Shown in pieces: positions 61,265 to 64,000 of a DNA stretch of 64,000 nucleotides (its first letter is position 1; each line of letters starts with the position of its first letter). The notes under the pieces are model-generated. The model saw only the letters and a program-made list of their open reading frames with translations. It did not search any database and was not told where the DNA came from. Location: NCBI GenBank assembly GCA_949358305.1, contig OX442320.1, positions 9,502,259-9,566,258 of the forward strand. The letters run 5' to 3'. A program made the position numbers and the translations under genes. The stretch is from Strigamia acuminata. Its lineage: Eukaryota; Arthropoda; Chilopoda; Geophilomorpha; Linotaeniidae.

Positions 61265-61375
61265 CACACACCCACCTCATTTAAAAGCAAAGGTTGACGT
61301 TAGGCCAAACAGGTGGTTCCCTCTACCCGGTCACTCAACCCTTGCTTACACTTTGCCGTGGGGCATGTGCGAATC
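61265..61375. repeat. Element copy B, related to 52553-52665
   Basis: It shares ordered blocks (aaagcaaaggttg, a tcaaccc.ttgctta segment, tggggcat) with the copy at 52.6 kb. It is richer in G+C than its surroundings. On the - strand it contains gggttgagtgacc, faintly like a pol III B box. Confidence 0.5.
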
Positions 61376-61779
61376 AAAAGAGGATAAAAAAAAAATTTAA
61401 AAAAAAACAACTTTATCCTTCTCTCACCTTACCCCGTTTCCCCCCGTCGCAAGGGGGAGTTTGAACTAGCCCGTGACCCAACGTTTACAATCTCAAACTT
61501 TTCTCTTTCCCCGGGAAACCAAAGGATTAAATTTATTCCTCAACTCACAATTCCCCCCCAAGTTAGAGAAAAAAAAAATGGCGGGCGAAACTGCAGGAAC
61601 ATAAAAAAGTGTGAATTTTACACAAACACACGACCCCCCTGTGGGCAAATACGGAAATGAAAATCTAAGCCTGAATATTAATTTGAAAAGCGAAAAAAAA
61701 TTAAAATCGAAACTACTCTGCTAAACCGAAACCGACCATGAAATTCTCGGAAAATCGGAAAAAATCGAAAAAAAAAACG

Positions 61780-62945
61780 AAAAAATTAAAAAATTGAATA
61801 AAAATCGAAATAAAAATCACTAAAATCGAAAAAATCACCAACACCGATCCTGAAATTCTCATAAAATGGGGAAAAAATCGAAAAAATCGAAAAAAAAAAT
61901 CAATAAAATCGAAAAAATCACCAACACCGATCCTGAAATTCTCATAAAATCGGGAAAAAAATCGAAAAAATCGAAGAAAAAAAATCAAAAAAATCGAAAA
62001 AATCACCAACACCGATCCTGAAATTCTCATAAAATGGGGAAAAAATCGAAAAAATCGAAAAAAAAAATCAATAAAATCGAAAAAATCACCAACACCGATC
62101 CTGAAATTCTCATAAAATCGGGAAAAAAATCGAAAAAATCGAAGAAAAAAAATCAAAAAAATCGAAAAAATCACCAACACCGATCCTGAAATTCTCATAA
62201 AATCGGGAAAAAATCGAAAAAAAACCGAAAAAAAATCAAAAAAATCGAAAAATTACCAACACCGATCCTGAAATTCTCATAAAATCGGGAAAATATCGAA
62301 AAAAAAAATCAATAAAACCTAAATAAAATCAAAACCGATCTTGAATTTCTAAGAAAATCGCAAAAAAACCAAAAGAAAAAAATCGGTAAAAAAAAATCGA
62401 AAATCGATCCTGAAACCCTCAAAAAATCGAACCAAAACAAAAAAAATAAATAAATAAATCGAAAAAATCACCAACACCGATCCTGAAATTCTCATAAAAT
62501 CGGGAAAAAATCGAAAAAATCGAAAAAAAAAATCAATAAAATCGAAAAAATCACCAACACCGATCCTAAAATTCTCATAAAATCGGGAAAAAATCGAAAA
62601 AACGAGAAAAAAAATCAATAAAATCGAAAAATCACCAACACCGATCCTGAAATTCTCAGAAAATCGGGAAAAAATCGAAAAAAATCGAAAAAAAATTTAA
62701 AAAAATTAAAAAAAAATCGAAAAAAATCGAAAAAAAATCGAAAAATCACCAACACCGATCCTGAAATACTCATAAAATCGGAAAAAAATCGAAAAAAAAT
62801 CGAAAAAATCGAGAAAAAAAATCAATAAAATCAATAAAATCAAAACCGATCTTGAATTTCTCAGAAAATCGCAAAAAAACAAAAAAAAAAAAAAAACGGT
62901 AAAAAAAATCGAAAAATCGATCCTAAAACCCTCAAAAAATCGAAC
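61780..62945. repeat. ~80-bp tandem array in intron of the BEN/HTH locus
   Basis: About 14 units, each with a conserved core caccaacaccgatcctgaaa, then ttctcataaaatcggg, then variable poly-A/tcga stretches. The core is far better conserved than the A-rich remainder. Open - strand frames here reflect composition. Confidence 0.95.
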
Positions 62946-63297
62946 CAAAAAAAAATCGAAATTTCATAAATCCCAACAAAAATCAACGTTAAAAAAATCA
63001 ACAACTTTTCCAAAATCTTAATTATATCCAATTAAAAAAAAAAAAAAAAAAAAAACCAACCAATTAATTAACCAAAAAAAAAAAATAAACCAAAAAAATA
63101 AAAACCAAAAAAAACCAAAAAAAATCGACATCACGTTACTCTGACGAGACTGGGGTGCTGTCATATGTAAATTAGCAATACAAACATGTCTAGATTTAAA
63201 TTTCATTCAGTAAGAAGCGAGAAAAAAAATAAACTGCTAATTTCGATGGAAACGTAACAAAAAAGGTGTTAATCGCGAGTTGTTAAATGTGTCCTAC

Positions 63298-63517
63298 CTT
63301 GGCTGGTAGAAGGCTGAGTCCCTGAGGTGGAAGGCAGTGAGGGCGGCATGGAAGATGATGAAGTGGTGGTTGGAGGTGGCGCTGCGGGTAACGAAGGCAG
63401 AGGCGGCGAAGTGGGTTCTGAACACGGGTTCGCATTGTTGTTGCTGTTGTTGTTGTTGCTGATGTTATTCTTGTTTAGCGACGTGCCACTGGCCGACGTC
63501 GTTGCATTTTGAAATGT
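63298..63517 (-). CDS. Shared exon of the BEN/HTH locus (Asn/Ser/Pro-rich linker)
   Basis: An internal exon of 220 nt in phase 0 at its start (TTTTCAG acceptor) and phase 1 at its end (CAAG|GTAGGA). It encodes a low-complexity linker with a poly-Asn run, a Ser/Thr run and Pro-rich segments (PSLPAAPPPTTTSSSSMPPS). It is the only upstream exon in the window whose phase fits all the downstream endings. The N-terminal part lies beyond 64 kb. A BTB or other dimerisation domain would be expected by analogy with lola or mod(mdg4), but it is not visible here. Confidence 0.7.
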
Positions 63518-63559
63518 CTGAAAAGCAATCAAAATATAATTAATTTTCTGAACAAAAAT

Positions 63560-63960
63560 TAACTTTTTTTGACGACATTTTTCATTATATTTTAATTACT
63601 ACTCTAGAAAAAACACTGAAAAATAGCGCCATTTTGAAAAGTAACAAAAATTATTGACAAATCCATGGAAAATAATCAAATTTTCTTGTTTTTAGACCCA
63701 AATTTTAATGATTTCAGTACAAAATAATTAAAATAATGTCTGAAAACACCAAAAGTGCCGCCAGTTTTGAAAAAAATCAAAAAAATCATTAACAAATCCC
63801 AAAAAAAAATTAAATTTTTATGTTTTTCGACCTAAAAATGGCGCCAGCTTGATAAAAAAATCACAAAACTCTCAAATCCACGAAAAACGATTAAATAATC
63901 GTCTTTTTACACCCAAAAATGGTGCCGGCATGAAAAAAAAAACCCAAAACCCACGAAAAC
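63560..63960. repeat. ~100-bp degenerate tandem repeat in intron
   Basis: Four diverged units, each with an (a)aaaatggcgccagc-like core (near 63627, 63750, 63836 and 63914) followed by an A-rich part and tttttagaccca. Confidence 0.75.
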
Positions 63961-64000
63961 CATCAATTTCCCCAAATGCAAACCAAAATTTCAATTATCC

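Noticed and set aside
61713-62198. 161-codon Phe-rich - strand frame
   Set aside because: Product of the A-rich 80-bp tandem array; not membrane-protein coding.

Overview
This is a eukaryotic nuclear window, almost certainly from an arthropod and probably an insect. It carries spliced genes with many 54-80 nt introns, AT-rich non-coding DNA, and animal families: an axonemal dynein heavy chain, Barentsz/CASC3, CSRNP/Axud1, inositol-trisphosphate 3-kinase, the primase small subunit, mitochondrial EF-Ts and BEN-domain cassettes. I could not fix the species. I saw no bacterial operons, CRISPR arrays, rRNA or tRNA.

Layout. 1-3.66 kb: minisatellites and a few unassigned, splice-bounded possible exons. 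3.67-23.10 kb (-): one axonemal inner-arm dynein heavy chain that I could chain through 53 exons (about 4,022 aa), with an RFX X-box just upstream of its start. 23.51-27.26 kb (+): two tandem mitochondrial EF-Ts genes. The second has lost the EF-Tu-opening Phe. 27.84-29.22 kb (-): an unrecognised disordered protein. 30.90-35.06 kb (-): CSRNP/Axud1 with a GC-rich candidate promoter near 36.5 kb. 35.06-39.4 kb: mostly non-coding, with two small possible coding segments and X-box-like sites. 39.40-43.67 kb (-): Barentsz/CASC3. 44.02-46.00 kb (+): DNA primase small subunit, divergent from Barentsz. 46.24-52.21 kb (-): inositol-trisphosphate 3-kinase, convergent with primase and hosting a MITE. 54.3-63.5 kb (-): the 3' part of a transcription-factor-like gene. 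One shared Ser/Pro/Asn-rich exon can splice in the same phase to several alternative ends, among them two BEN domains and a CENP-B-type helix-turn-helix.

Three properties cut across the genes. First, nearly every longer intron is filled by its own private AT-rich tandem repeat, each with a different unit. Second, four of roughly 89 modelled introns use a GC donor. Third, two short introns are open and a multiple of three, so retention would give a longer protein.

The genes do not form one pathway; this looks like an ordinary gene neighbourhood. The most notable items are the EF-Ts paralogue without the TDFV motif and the alternative DNA-binding-domain locus. The exon chains for dynein, EF-Ts, CSRNP, Barentsz, primase and ITPK were worked out by eye from splice signals and reading phase. 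All but dynein sum to multiples of three. Dynein is exactly one nucleotide short, which points to a single-base frameshift in its first exon.
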